The notes under the pieces: generated by a model | Database searches by the model: none | The model's input: the letters and a program-made list of their open reading frames with translations, nothing else | What the model was told of the DNA's origin: nothing | Shown: piece after piece, positions 37,601-50,100 of the stretch | Position numbering within the stretch: the stretch's first letter is position 1 | Layout: every line of letters starts with the position of its first letter | Made by a program: the position numbers and the translations under genes | Source: Carnegiea gigantea | Taxonomy: Eukaryota; Streptophyta; Magnoliopsida; Caryophyllales; Cactaceae | Length of the DNA stretch: 64,000 bases | Assembly: GCA_029747015.1 (NCBI GenBank) | Contig: JAKOGI010000185.1 | Location: 273,501 to 337,500, forward strand | Reading direction: 5' to 3'

Positions 37601-39631
37601 CCCTTTATTTACTAGGATCACTTTATATTGAGGCTCAATTCTTTAACAGGGAGATTTTAAGCTCCACAGTCCAAACTTCTAACCCCTCGAAAGTTTGAAA
37701 ATCACAGAGTATATGCCTTCAAAGACATCTACAGATACCTTTCTGGTTCACATCAATTTCACGTGATTTTTGACATTAGAGTTCTCTCCCTAAAATATAG
37801 ATTTTCTCCCTCTAAAACCCTAGAAGGAATGAAAGAATCTGACTCCTAACCCAACCCCCACCCCCCTTTTTTTCAGTTGGAACTCTAACTGGGGCAAATC
37901 ACATATTTTGTGAGGCAAGTGTACTTGTCACCTGCTTGAGCGTCCTGAACCCGTCACACCGGGCCTCTCAAGATCGACAAAAGGACAATGTTACCTGGTG
38001 TCCTACTAGGCTACTACTCATCAACTGATTAAACAATAATAAATTTCAAAACGTTTTTTAAAAAGAAAATGCATTACATATTTTTCTTCAAAAAAGGCAA
38101 TTAATTTTTATTTGGGATAACACAAATAGATCAAGTAATATTCGACTATTCGTACAATAGGAAACAGTAAACTCTTATATAGGAATTTTAGTTTCAACAG
38201 AGAATTTAAAACCATCACCATATTTCTCTGGGCTAACAAATTCTGTCAGTGCATGCTATGAACTTCATAGCAGAACTATTGTTGTGCTCATCTGAACCCC
38301 AAATACAGAATTAATTGCCACTACTTAGCATGGAAATTGTATTTAAAACTTGGCACTTACAGGGAAATTTAATGTGGTCTCTGGTCCCCAATACTTGAGT
38401 GCAGCCAGATCATAAGTCCGTGCTGCATCAACTTCACTGTCATATGCTCCTAAAAGTATGAGAAATGAGAGAAAAATTGCCAAAAAGAACAAAATTAGTA
38501 TCAAAATTGATAATTCATGAGCCCACAATCAAAAGAATCTCTCATTTTCAGCCTCTTCTTTTTCATTTTTCCCTCAGTATTTTTTGCGGCCGAGATATAC
38601 TCGAAAAAAAAAATTGAAAATTTGAATATATAAAAAGTAGAGTTCAGGAATCAGGATTTGTGCTTACCCAAATAAACTTTATTAAGGAGTAGCAGCCGGC
38701 AAACCAACGTTACGGAGAGAATTCAGAGACAACAAAAACGCACATAGTCAGCACAACCGAACAAACTTCGATTTGCGTTTATATTTAACCCAAAAAAAAT
38801 TAGTTAATTAATTACTATCATTATCACTAATCAATAAACTAACCCGGATTACGGATCTCCATGAGTGTATCTACCAGAGTTTAAAAATGAGGGAAGAAAA
38901 CAATTTTGCTTTTCATAGAAAATTACTACATTAAACCCCCCAAAAAAAAAGAAATAGAGAATGCAAATTGTAAATTGGAAATTACCTTGTCGCCCTTTTT
39001 TGTTTTGAATGCTATTCCAACAACTTTTATCCCACAAATGCGCTTCAAATCTTCCTGTCCATCTATGCCTGATTTCACACAAATAACACCAAATGCCCAA
39101 CATCAACATGCAACCAATCAAAACCAAAATTCAATTCAATTTAACCCAACACCTAACCAAACTGTACTTGAATGAAATTACAAGTTTCCTTTCTTTTGAT
39201 TTAATAGGTAGCAGGGGCCCCGACCCTACACGGGTGTCATTGTGGGTTCATGGTCGGGGCCACTATCAGGATCCGGTGATCCAATACTAACTAGCTCTGA
39301 TACTATGTTAAGAATAAATGATCCAATTTAATCAAAAGTTTAATTAAAACAGAAAGAAAGCAGATAAATACCTGGTGACGCCTCTGTAAATGGAGCTTCT
39401 CCGATTGGTGGTGGGGGTGTTACTGGAAATGGGGCATTTCTCATCAGACTTAGGGTTAATTGCTCTGGTTCTTCTAGCCCTTTTGGGCTTGGAGGGCTTA
39501 TCCTCTTCACGATCATGATAATCAACAACGCATGATGATGATGACGATGACAATGATGGAGAGGATGATGCAGAAGAAGAATCATTGGCAGGAGGATGAG
39601 ATTGAGGGGGTGACCTCCTCTTCATTTTCAT
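33799..39631 (-). CDS. WRI1: WRINKLED1-type AP2/ERF transcription factor
   Basis: Nuclear activator of glycolytic and plastid fatty-acid synthesis genes through AW-box sites in known plants, central to seed oil. Seven exons from the 5' end: 39372-39631, 38986-39068, 38668-38676, 38361-38449, 37222-37346, 37015-37091, 33799-34523; total 1368 nt, 455 aa, all phases consistent. Visible: Ser-rich start MKMKRRSPP, basic [11 protein letters not shown]2 domain 1 ([51 protein letters not shown]), linker [22 protein letters not shown]2 domain 2 ([38 protein letters not shown]), then a Gln-rich stretch and an acidic tail ([31 protein letters not shown]). The tail resembles Arabidopsis WRI1 (FEDNIDFMFDDG, Ser/Thr-rich end) more than WRI3 or WRI4. 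Domain 1 reads [11 protein letters not shown] where DSEEAAAHTYD is usual. Confidence 0.93.
38668..38676 (-). other. WRI1: 9-nt microexon encoding VYL
   Basis: Reading TTTATTTGG on the minus strand, with AG immediately before and GTAAGCA immediately after. It completes Gln-Val-Tyr-Leu-Gly between exon 2 (ending CAA G) and exon 4 (starting GAGCA). This 9-nt exon is a known feature of WRI1-type AP2 genes and is commonly missed by gene predictors. Confidence 0.92.
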
Positions 39632-39900
39632 TCCTAAATTCTCAATGTGGGGATGTTGGATTGACAGATAGATGGCTGGATGAAGAGAGAGAAATTTATA
39701 TATAGATAGTAGATGTCATGAAAGAAAGGAATTGATTGATGGATGGATGGGTAGGTTAAATTTGTACTCTCAAATTTCTCTCTCCAAAATTTGAGTGCAA
39801 AATCAATAAATTTCAATTCAATCTGGGTTTTTGGTACACCAAAGGAAAAGTGGTTTACCAAAACAGAGAGAGAGAGAGAGGAGGGGTTAAGAAGAGATGA
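39632..39900 (-). promoter_or_regulatory. WRI1 leader and core promoter
   Basis: On the minus strand a TATA box (TATATATAAA) lies at 39695-39704, about 65 bases before the start codon, so transcription would begin near 39665. Upstream on the minus strand is a CT-rich tract (complement of the GA repeat at about 39864-39880), usual in plant promoters. No AW-box or other regulator site can be asserted by eye. Confidence 0.55.
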
Positions 39901-41103
39901 GGGTAAAACTGGAATATTTTTGTGAAGGGGAGCTGAGGGTTATGGGGTTTAAGGCTTTTGGGTTTTCTCTCTCTTGTTTCAATTTGTTTCTCTATGCCCT
40001 TTTAACTCAGTGGGGGGTTGGGAGTAGGGTTAAAGCTGATGGTGGCAGCCAAACACTTGGCTTAAGGGTTTAAGACTTCCCAGACATGCTGCCAATCAGC
40101 CTTTGCTGTGTACACTCTTCCTTCTCAGAATCTTTCTTTTTAACAAAACATGAAAAATGAAAAATGAAAAATGAGTTTTTAAATTGTTTTAAATGAAAGG
40201 AGAAAATTTGAGATCTTTTTGCTTTTGGAATTGAGTTTTTCTATATGTAGACATAAGATTAGCTATATTTGGATCTTAAATTTTGTGTTAAAAAAAATTT
40301 TACACTGAACATTGCTGTTAATTTGTTATTGATGATAAAAATAGAAAAAAATCCATTTTAAAAGATGGGTATATGTCAGTTACTGTTTGGGTTTATTTAT
40401 TTTATTAAAAATACGATAAAAAGGAAAAGGCGGGGGGGGGGAGCACACGTGTCAGTGGAAATCTGAAGAGTTAAAGAGGGTTTTAGCAATATGCTAATGA
40501 GATAGGGACTAAATTGCCAGCAAAGGTTGTGCAGATGCTCTCACAATCGGCCCCATCTGAATCTGAGTAGAAAACAAACTCAGATTTACAGTTGCAGGGC
40601 ATGCAAATGCAAGCAAAAAGCCAACTGACGAAGGGTTTTTGATTCTTTCTTTCATCTCTTTTGGACTCCAATTTTCAGCCCTAAATTGTTCCACTTGTTT
40701 GATTCTATGATGGTTGTAGAACTTGCCTTCTACTCATCCAAGCTACATTAAACCAATTCATTGTCTCAATAGGATGTAGTGTAATAGTTAATGTACACGA
40801 GGAAGCTCATGCCAAGCTACATTGAATGTTTTCCACCATCACAACACTTATTAGTCATAGCCTCATAGGCTTAAGAACCCTGATTTCCTGTGTGAAGAGC
40901 GTCTCATCATCAGAGTTAAGACCCACTGCCTTCTGTATGACATAAGTAGCTGTAATCACAGGACGATAAATCAACAGCATGTTGGGATGTAAATAATGTT
41001 CTCATTTCACTTGCCATAATTACATATTACAGAGTATCCCAAGCTTCAACATGAAAACTTGTTGCAAAATATACAAAAGGGTATATTTGCATTGAACTAT
41101 TCA
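39901..41103. other. Intergenic between WRI1 and the coiled-coil gene
   Basis: Contains the WRI1 upstream region, a triple GAAAAAT repeat near 40150, a G-run at 40432-40441 followed by CACACGTGTC (G-box-like), and from about 40850 the probable 3' UTR of the minus-strand gene that ends at 41104. No gene seen. Confidence 0.5.
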
Positions 41104-44100
41104 TTACAAAATGGAGGCAAAGGGGACCCCAGAAAGTCCGAAACCACCGCCACATAAAAGCATATAACCGGACTCTATTCTGCTCCTAAAGATCACTCTA
41201 TCGAGCATAAGTTCTTCTACTGGTACTAGGGATGTGCACTCGGTGATTTTACGAGTTGTGCCAGCTATCTGAGGATTGCTGCTCTCTCTTTTACTCCCCT
41301 TGGAGAAATTTTTGACATAATTTTTGATGTCTTGTTCAAGTGAAATCGTAAGTGATGCATTGGGTGTAACAGGAGGCTCTGGCTTCATCTTTGAACTGCT
41401 CAGACTGCTTCTAGTTGGCGAATCATTGCAGTTGGTGTTTGATGGCAAACCAGAATCCTCTGTACATTGCATTTGCTGGCTTTGCCTCAGGTCCTACAGG
41501 TATCAACAATTGGCATGAGAAAATATCCAACATGCAATGTTTCTATGATACTGTAACATGCTATGTTTTCAAATTCTTTGTTCCACCTCAAATACATGTG
41601 TTACAGACACTACAAACTCTGACATGGGGATCAGAACACTTGACACTTCATTGTAGACTAGAAACATGTATGACTTTTGCAAAAGTCAACAAGTCCAACC
41701 ACTGGACAGACACAACACCAATTTGCAAATGCTGGTCTGAAAGTCTCAAGTCTCAAGGTGAGAACCACAGCAAGGAGTTGATCCTTTTCAGTTGCTTAAG
41801 CCCATACTTAGATGGCATGCCAGCATTGTGTCATTCAGAATTTCATTTGGGAGGTGTTCACTTTCTTTTGGCATAAAGGCATCATCAGAGGAAAGGCATG
41901 TAATGCTGGCATGGCATCTGCCCAACGATTATGCATTGCCATGCCTCATCAGCAAGTCAAATATCATTTAGTTTCAGAGATAAATAGCAGATTACTAGCA
42001 ATTTTTGCTAAACTGTAACTGAATGAAGCGAACTGGCATGGAAAAGCAACAAACCCTAATAGATCCAAGTACAATGCGTACCAAAACTAGAGCAGTACAA
42101 ACTTATCGACCTTGGGGGAAAAGTCTTAAGATTTTTTGATCCCAGCGCAAAGCAAAGGGAGTCCCATGGGTTCAGCCCATGCCATTCAAGGTGGCCCAGC
42201 ATTCGTTCTCAAATTTCCAAGACCTTCATCATTCATATTGTTCACATATAAACTGAAGAAAAATTTTAAAGCCTTGGACCACTTCTAGTTCCAGCAATGG
42301 CCATCTAACTTCACACTGCAGTAGTTTCTCAAGAACCTAGGTGGAATTTATGCTACTCTAAGCCAGCGTAGCAAGCAGCAATTATCTTCACTAGTTTTGC
42401 TGCAGTGCACACTCGAAAGAGTGCTATGCTAGCAACACCATTGCCACTATTAACAAGAGGAACATCCACCATCCCAAAAAAAGATCCCCTGAAGAGAGAG
42501 CAAGAGAACTCCAAATGCACGCATTCTTACCCCTAACAAGCAAAGAAGCCATTTCCGAAAACAACCCCCCCCCCCAAAAAAAGGTCCCAATTAACCCCCC
42601 CACCCCAAAAACCGATTGTCGCATTTAGCACTCTCAGTTCCAGTTTGTAAACATATATTATGAACTGAGATCAACACCGGGGTTCGGGTGCAAGAAGCAG
42701 GGAAAATACAAACGAGGAAATGCACAGGTAACAATGCTAGGTTATGAAAGAAGACAGACCTGGCTCTGAGAAGGGCATGCAACATCAGCTCTAGTTGTGT
42801 GGGATGATGGATCCTCCAGAGATGAAAAGTCAGAATCATCAAAAGTTGATATTGAAACACATTCATCGAAATAAGCCATGGCTTCTTCTTCAAGTCGCTT
42901 AGACATTTTCCTCCTCTCCATACTGCCCTGCACACAGCATTGGTTCCATCATATTGACGTGCTAAAGGAATACAAATCATGGGCAGAACAAGGTATCAAC
43001 AGAGTCAGCCTTTAGTTAGGAGGCAAGGACAAAGATATTTAGTAACCAAATAATTAAAATGCAAATCCACAGCAACATGAAAAACATCATATAGATGATA
43101 TGCTAGCGTGGCACCAGAAAAGATTCTTCTAGAATGCTTATCAACAGTCCCAGCAATAGTGCTCATATGTAAACTTCAGTCTGACACCATCACATTAAAG
43201 ACACATAATATTGCTCATTCATGAATATGCATCTTGAAACAAAACACCACTGTGAAAGGGGGGTGGGCAGAACAAGTGGACAAACTGAGAAATTCAAGTC
43301 AGTTATGTTGATCACCATGAGAGTACTAGTAAAGCTACAGGAATCTTACAAGCTACAAATATTACATAAGCCAGCCAAGTTATCTTGGAAAAACAACCAT
43401 ATACTCAATCTTGTGAAAACAGCCAAGTCAGTTATGAAAGAAGACAGACCTGGCTCTGAGAAGGTCTTCCCACAGCCTGACAATTTACATTGAGGCAACA
43501 AACACATATCCACCAAACAACAACAGTTTTCGGCATTACTCTAAACAAATTACAAACAAACATTTTTTTTTTTTTTAAAAAAAAACTTACCTTTCTAACT
43601 GCACGAGGTTTTTGAACTTGAGGGGTCTTTGGTTCTGGAATATCGTTCAGGATTTTACTTAGTTCCAGCTCACGGTACTCTTCAACTGCAAGTTCTGCTC
43701 TAAGTTTCCTAGCACGTTCCTCACACTGCACACAAACAGCATTCTATGTTAATAAAAGTAACATACCATGATGACAAAAAATATTATAGGAGAAAACATT
43801 CCATCATCATGATGTCCCACAACCTTTGTTATGACCGCCAACTGACCTATGGAACAAAATTGGGACCATTTCAGCAATTTACACGAGAAAGATTCTGTCA
43901 CCATTTCTGCATTTCATGTACCCAAGATTCGAAAGGCAAGCTGTTGTATTGGATCTATATTTTCATCTTGAAGAAACTTATCTTCCAAGGAGTTTCTTAG
44001 CAAACAATGCCTTTATTTAACCATCAAGTACATGAGCTGCATAGATATCAAGATGTGACTGGAAAAAAGCCCCGAGTTGTGGGGTTAGTCTGTATGCATC

Positions 44101-47100
44101 CCTTACGTGACATTATGGAAGATTGAGTATATAGAGGAAAGCAGAAAAGAAGCAGAGACATGCAAAAAAGAAATGAAATATGAAGATTGATATCAGTTGG
44201 GATCACATGGCAGTGCAGAAATTGAAAGGAAGTCGACTTCAAATGCTATAAAATAAAGCGTCACATATAGGATACCAACAAAGAAACAAAAATGCCTCCT
44301 CCAAGTCCCTAGCAAAATCCCCTCTGAAATCCCTCCTTAATTCTTCAGCCAATTCAGGGGCAAAATAAGAAGGAATATGATCATAGTCCGCAGCAGCATC
44401 AAGTAATGATTTCAGGACTACTCATCATAGTCCGCAGCAGCATCAAGTAGTACGGAAACACATGATAGATTCACTAACACGAAAAGAGATCGATGGGATC
44501 AAGATTGTCCGTAAATCCTAGTTTAAACGAGCAATATGATCAGATAATCAAACACGATATAACACCAGTTCAGTGCCTTTAAGTGCAGGTTGTTATTTCA
44601 TTGTAAAAGCTAGTGCAATTTACTTAGACCAAAATCCAGAAGCAGAGAAAAAGAATGGTGGGGCCAAAACTTGCCCGTGCTAAAGCAATTACTCTGGGGT
44701 CTCGTCTATGACACACTGCTGCATAGTGCTGCATTTTTCATAAGGCTACATACTAACATACTGGCTAACCACTGTATCTTTAGAGCTAAGTAAGTTTTGA
44801 GGGACACGTAGGGATGTAACCGAGCCAAGCCGAGCACGAACTTTGTTAGGCTCGGCTCGGCAAGCAACCAAGCCAAGCCCGAACACAAGCCGAGCTTGGT
44901 CAAACTGGATTGCTTTTATTTTTATAGTTCAAATCTTCATGCAACTTAAGCTAAAAACTATAGAAAAATCTTAGCTTCAGACTACTACAAGTCTTACTCA
45001 AAGAAAAATATCAATATCAAGTATATGATTTAATATTGAACCATTGATATCCAAACTAATACAAAGTCTATGTATGCCCAGGGAACATAGACGATTTCCC
45101 ACCCAAAATACGTACACGAGCTCGACCGAGCCGAACCTCACGAGACTTGGGTCAGCTCGATAGGTGCTCGATAGGTATCTCAGCCAAGCCCGAGTCGAGC
45201 CAAACTTTGGTCAAACCAAGCTCGATCCCCCCAGTTCTTTTCCAGCCCTAGGGACACCAATTACATTTGCTCCTGGCCTAGCGGGAAACATGTTATTTGC
45301 TAGAACTAGACGAATAATAGTGGATCTCTCACTCTGTTCCCTCCGGACCTTCCCAATTGCCATAGCAAAAGTGACTGAACCACACAAGTTTGAGTATGCT
45401 CTCTCTACCTTGTCTAATTTTGTTGTCAATTGGCTAACTATATTTCTTCAAGTAAGGCCCAAACACAGAGAGAAGCCAAAGAAATCTATATTTTCAACAG
45501 TAAGCATCACGGACGCAACAGGACACCTAGGCCTAGATGCACAGGGAGATCCAGCTCTTCGAAAGGGGGTTCATCTTGCACAGGACTCTGGAAAATTTTA
45601 GTCAATCTATTCATTTGCCCAGAAAAGGCAAATTCATAATCAAATATAGGGGGTCAAACAGCTCATTTCGGTTCAAAAAGATAATTCACCCAAAAAGCTC
45701 ACTGCCAAACACCCCCATATAATTTAAATACCTGCATACATCACAAGCACCTTGTCATGGCAGTAGAAACATGTTATGACCCTGTAACTCCCACTCCCAC
45801 ATCAGGGTTCAGATCCCCTAAGTACAATATTTTCCCAGCTGTCTTTTATTTTAAGTGCTGCTGGTTATCTGCCTACAGTCAAAAGTCATAACTCCTTGCC
45901 TTCCTGGCTTCAAGTTTTGAACTGGATTTATCATTTAACAGGTAAAAAGAAGCTCATTCAACTGAGTAAAGAGCCAAGGCCCAAGTTCAAAATTTCTGAA
46001 TTTTGTTTGTCACCTTTGACTTTCTCAAAATCAGTCTTGTTTAGTCTTCAATCATCCCTCTCCTCATTTGTTCTTGCCTTACGTGTCCTCAGTCCAATAA
46101 AGGCCATTGGCTATGCCTGACTTAAACTCAAGGTGCTCATAATGCAATCCAAATTTGTGTTGATCTCATGCCAAAGTACTGCATATGAATTTTTTTAGGT
46201 CCAACATTGCTTCATATAATACATAGTAAGTACCGTGCATATTTGTAAACTGTAACATGAATGGAAGTTCCAATTGAAAAATTAAATCAGTTGCATTAGA
46301 TTTGGAACTAACTTTATTGTTTATAAATGAAGGAAATAATATAGACTTAAAAGAGAAAGTAAATTATAGTAAACTTATTCTGTCTTTTTTTCCGTCAATT
46401 CTGGAATGGACTAGTATTCCAAGAAGATTGGCTACGCAAACTATAAGCCTGCAAATTTTTCCCCCAAAATAAAAAGTAGCTATAAAAATTGTAACTCCTG
46501 AAAAATTTTAATTGAATTATCTTATCATATTGCTCATGTGATTGCTGTCCAAGTCTTGGATCTCCACTGCCTAGGCTGCAACAAGCAACGCAAACATGCA
46601 TGGCTAACAGCGGGTGCACAACTTGATGATTCAACATACAGCCATTCCAATGCCAATTTTGAGAAAAAAGTTGATCAAATAAAGTCCCAACCATGAAGAA
46701 GAATGTGCGGAAATGTGCTCATTTCTGAAAGTATCCTGATATTTTAGCTGGATCTTGGATATGACAGATAATTAAGAAGCGCTACAAAGTGAGAGCCAGA
46801 CAATACTGCAAATCTATAGCTACTATTCTAGGAAAAGAGAACCTTCTATCTAGGATACACTGAAAGGATAACCTTTTGTCCGGAACCTTCTATCTAGGAA
46901 AAAGAGAACCTTCCATCTAGGACAGACTGAAAAATCTATTGCTACTGTTCTCCTTTCGGTAATTACAGATACAGAAAAAATATTTACAGTGACAAGCTCG
47001 GCGAAAATAAGATAGCTTCTTGTGTAGGTGATAAACGTTTGAAGGATAGTATGGATCACCAACAGTTGGATGATCATTTGTTCATGTATAGAAAGCAATA

Positions 47101-50100
47101 TCTACTGAGTAGCAAGTGATGATGTTATATATAAAACTTCATCAAAGGCACGTTGTTTTCTTCTTTTTTTAGGGGGGGTTTTCCCTTAAGGAAAATGAAA
47201 GACTATTTTCACTTGTGTGACTTTCTTATATCAGACTACTCTATCAGTCTTCAGTTTTCTAACATTTCCCCATTGGCAATTACTCGCTTGGTCTCCCACT
47301 AGCTAGCAGCTAAGTTCCTACAAGACCACTTCGCACTTAGTTTCACATTTAACTTGCTGGGCTGCTGGGGATGAATCAAGTGGAGGAGCACCATAAATAC
47401 CTGGGGGCACCTACAGTGATTAGAGGTTCAAAAAAGAAAATTTTCCAGGCACTCAAAAACAGGGTGTGGGGAAAATTACAGGGGTGGAAAGAGAAGCTTT
47501 TGTCAAGGACAGGGAACGAAATACTGAATAAGGCAGTAATGCAAGCGATTCTAACCTATCTTGTGGGGTTTTTTAAGCTTCTTGACACTCTTGTGGATGA
47601 ACTGCATGGGCATTTGCAAGGTTTTGGTGGGGACGCCAAGTTTGGACCAGGAAGATTCATTGGCAGGCATCGTTGGATCTAAGTCGTCCTTCATGTTTTG
47701 GGAGGCTGGGTTTTAGGTGATTGAATGTCTTTAATGAGGTACTTTTAGCCAACCAAGCGTGGAGAATCATTAATTAGCCTAAATTCCTGCTTGATCAAGT
47801 GTTGAAAGGGAAAGGTTCCCTAAGGCCAATTTTTAAATTTTTCTCTGGGCATTAGTGTTAGTCTTTTCCTGATCAAAATATGGGGTGCACAACCGTTACC
47901 TAAGGAAGGCCTTGTGTAGTGGGTTGGAGAAGGTAGAAGGATTAGGGTTTGGAATCAGCCCTGGGTGACTACTGAGGATAGCTGGTTTCCAACGAAGGAG
48001 CCATAGCCAGGCATGGAGAACCTCTGGGTTTGCAAGATAATGGATGAGGATTTGCCACAATGGAATGAGGAGAAGCTGGCCAGAATTTCCAACAAGAAAG
48101 ACAGAGAAACAATTATGGCAATTCCGTGAGCATAAGAAGACCTAAGGACCCTCTTGTTTGGGCTTTTACGAAGGATGGGAATTACTCAGTCAAAACAGCC
48201 TACATGTTAGGGAGTTCCTTAAATCTTAATGATTTTGATGTGAAGTGGCCAAAATATGGAGTTCAAAGGTCATTGCAAAGTGCTTCATTTTCTATGGCAG
48301 CCAACAACCAATACTTTGACTATGATTGAAAATCTTTGGCGTTGGACTTGAAGAAGGATGCTAAGTTCCACAGATCTGGTGAGAAGATGCGAGTCTGATT
48401 CATGTTATCTTTGAATACAGGGAGATTCACCCCATATGGAGTGGGGACCTGGAGAAGGCTGGCTGTCTGGCTTCGGACAAACCCACTTTTGGAGATGTTT
48501 TGCAGACATGATGGGACAGGCTGAGAGATGAAGATTCAAGGGGCGATGAATCTGTCCTGGATCGTTTGGTTTGATCGCAATAACAAACTATTTCAAGGGA
48601 AGTCTGTATCTCTTGCTATCCTAAGAGAGCGGGGGAAACAAGAGACCAAAGCGTTTTATGAATATACCAAGAGAAATCTGGTTGCTCAGAAGGGGGTCTT
48701 TATGGTGGAAAATCAGTACTAGAGCCCCCTGGACCTGATTTTGTGAAAGTCAATGTTGACGTGGCAATGGGCGGAGGCAGATTGGATGGGATTGGGTGTG
48801 GTGGTGCGGGACAATGGAGGTGTGCTACAGGTTGCAGTGGTCAGGTATATGAGAGGAAGATGGAACCCTGCAGTTGCAGAATGTTAAGCAGCCTTGTTTG
48901 GGTTGAAGAGGGCATCCAGGTTAGCCTAAAAAAGGTTGATGACTGAAGGTGATTGCCTTTCCTTGATCATGAAAGCTAGGAACAAGGTGGTGGCATTAAG
49001 CGAATTTGACATTATTTTACAGGAACTTATCAATTTAGCGGTTCCTCTAATGTTGTGGAGTGGTCTCATGTAAAAAAGGACAGAGATTCGGTAGCCCATA
49101 ATTTGGCCCGGATTATCCCACCTGAGTGTGAGCAAGTCTGGGTGGGACACCTTGTCCCGCTTCTATTGAACCATATGTATCGATAGATCGTTCTATCCGT
49201 TCATAATGAATAAAGGAGACCACCCTCTTTTAGCTCCCAAGAAAAAAGAGAAGTATTAGAGTCAGGATGATGAATAGCTCTACCACATCACATGGATATT
49301 ATGATTTTGATAACATAACTACCAAAGTAATACTGACCCCAGGTTTTCTTTTTTGGGGGGGGGGGGTTGGGAAGATGGGTTTTCCTGAATAAATTCCAGT
49401 AAGATTCTCTAGCACCTGCAAGGATCTAAAACAGCTAACTTATCCATAAGTAATCCAAGTCTTCTCTACCACCCTAAACTGTAGATTGAAGGTTCCAGAT
49501 TAGGTAGTTTACCAAAGCTTATCAACGGAAATTTGCATCAATAATATTGAAATTACTCATAAAAAAGTTCCATCACCTGTTGTAGACATATTTTAATTGA
49601 AACTGGTCAGTGATGTCGCCATCTAAAATCGTAGTGTAAACACTAATGATGTCCCCTTCCCCCTCTAAAGTTAGCAACAAATTTGAAAGGCAGTATCCTT
49701 TTTCTAACATCTTTTGGCACGTAAGTGATGGTGTTATTCACTCAATGACTAGCTTTGCAAAAATATCGAATACTAAAGCCTTGTTTCTGCTGCCCCTCAC
49801 TGAATTCTTGATTCAACTCTAAAGACCTATGGACTACCTCATTCGATGCTTCGGCCCTTAACTTCATAGTTGCATTAAACTGTGAAAGCGACAAATGAAC
49901 TAAGTTTTTAAAAGAGTGCGTAGATGTAGTGCTTCAACCTCCAGCACACTTAATAAAGGTCACAGGTCTCTCAGAACCTCCATGTTCATAAGGGAAGGCT
50001 CTGTCCATCTGGATCTCCATAAACCTTGCTTCCACAGAACCAAATTTACCTTTGCTGGTGGTTGGTACGTTATCATGCTTATTAAAGGCCGCAGGCACAA

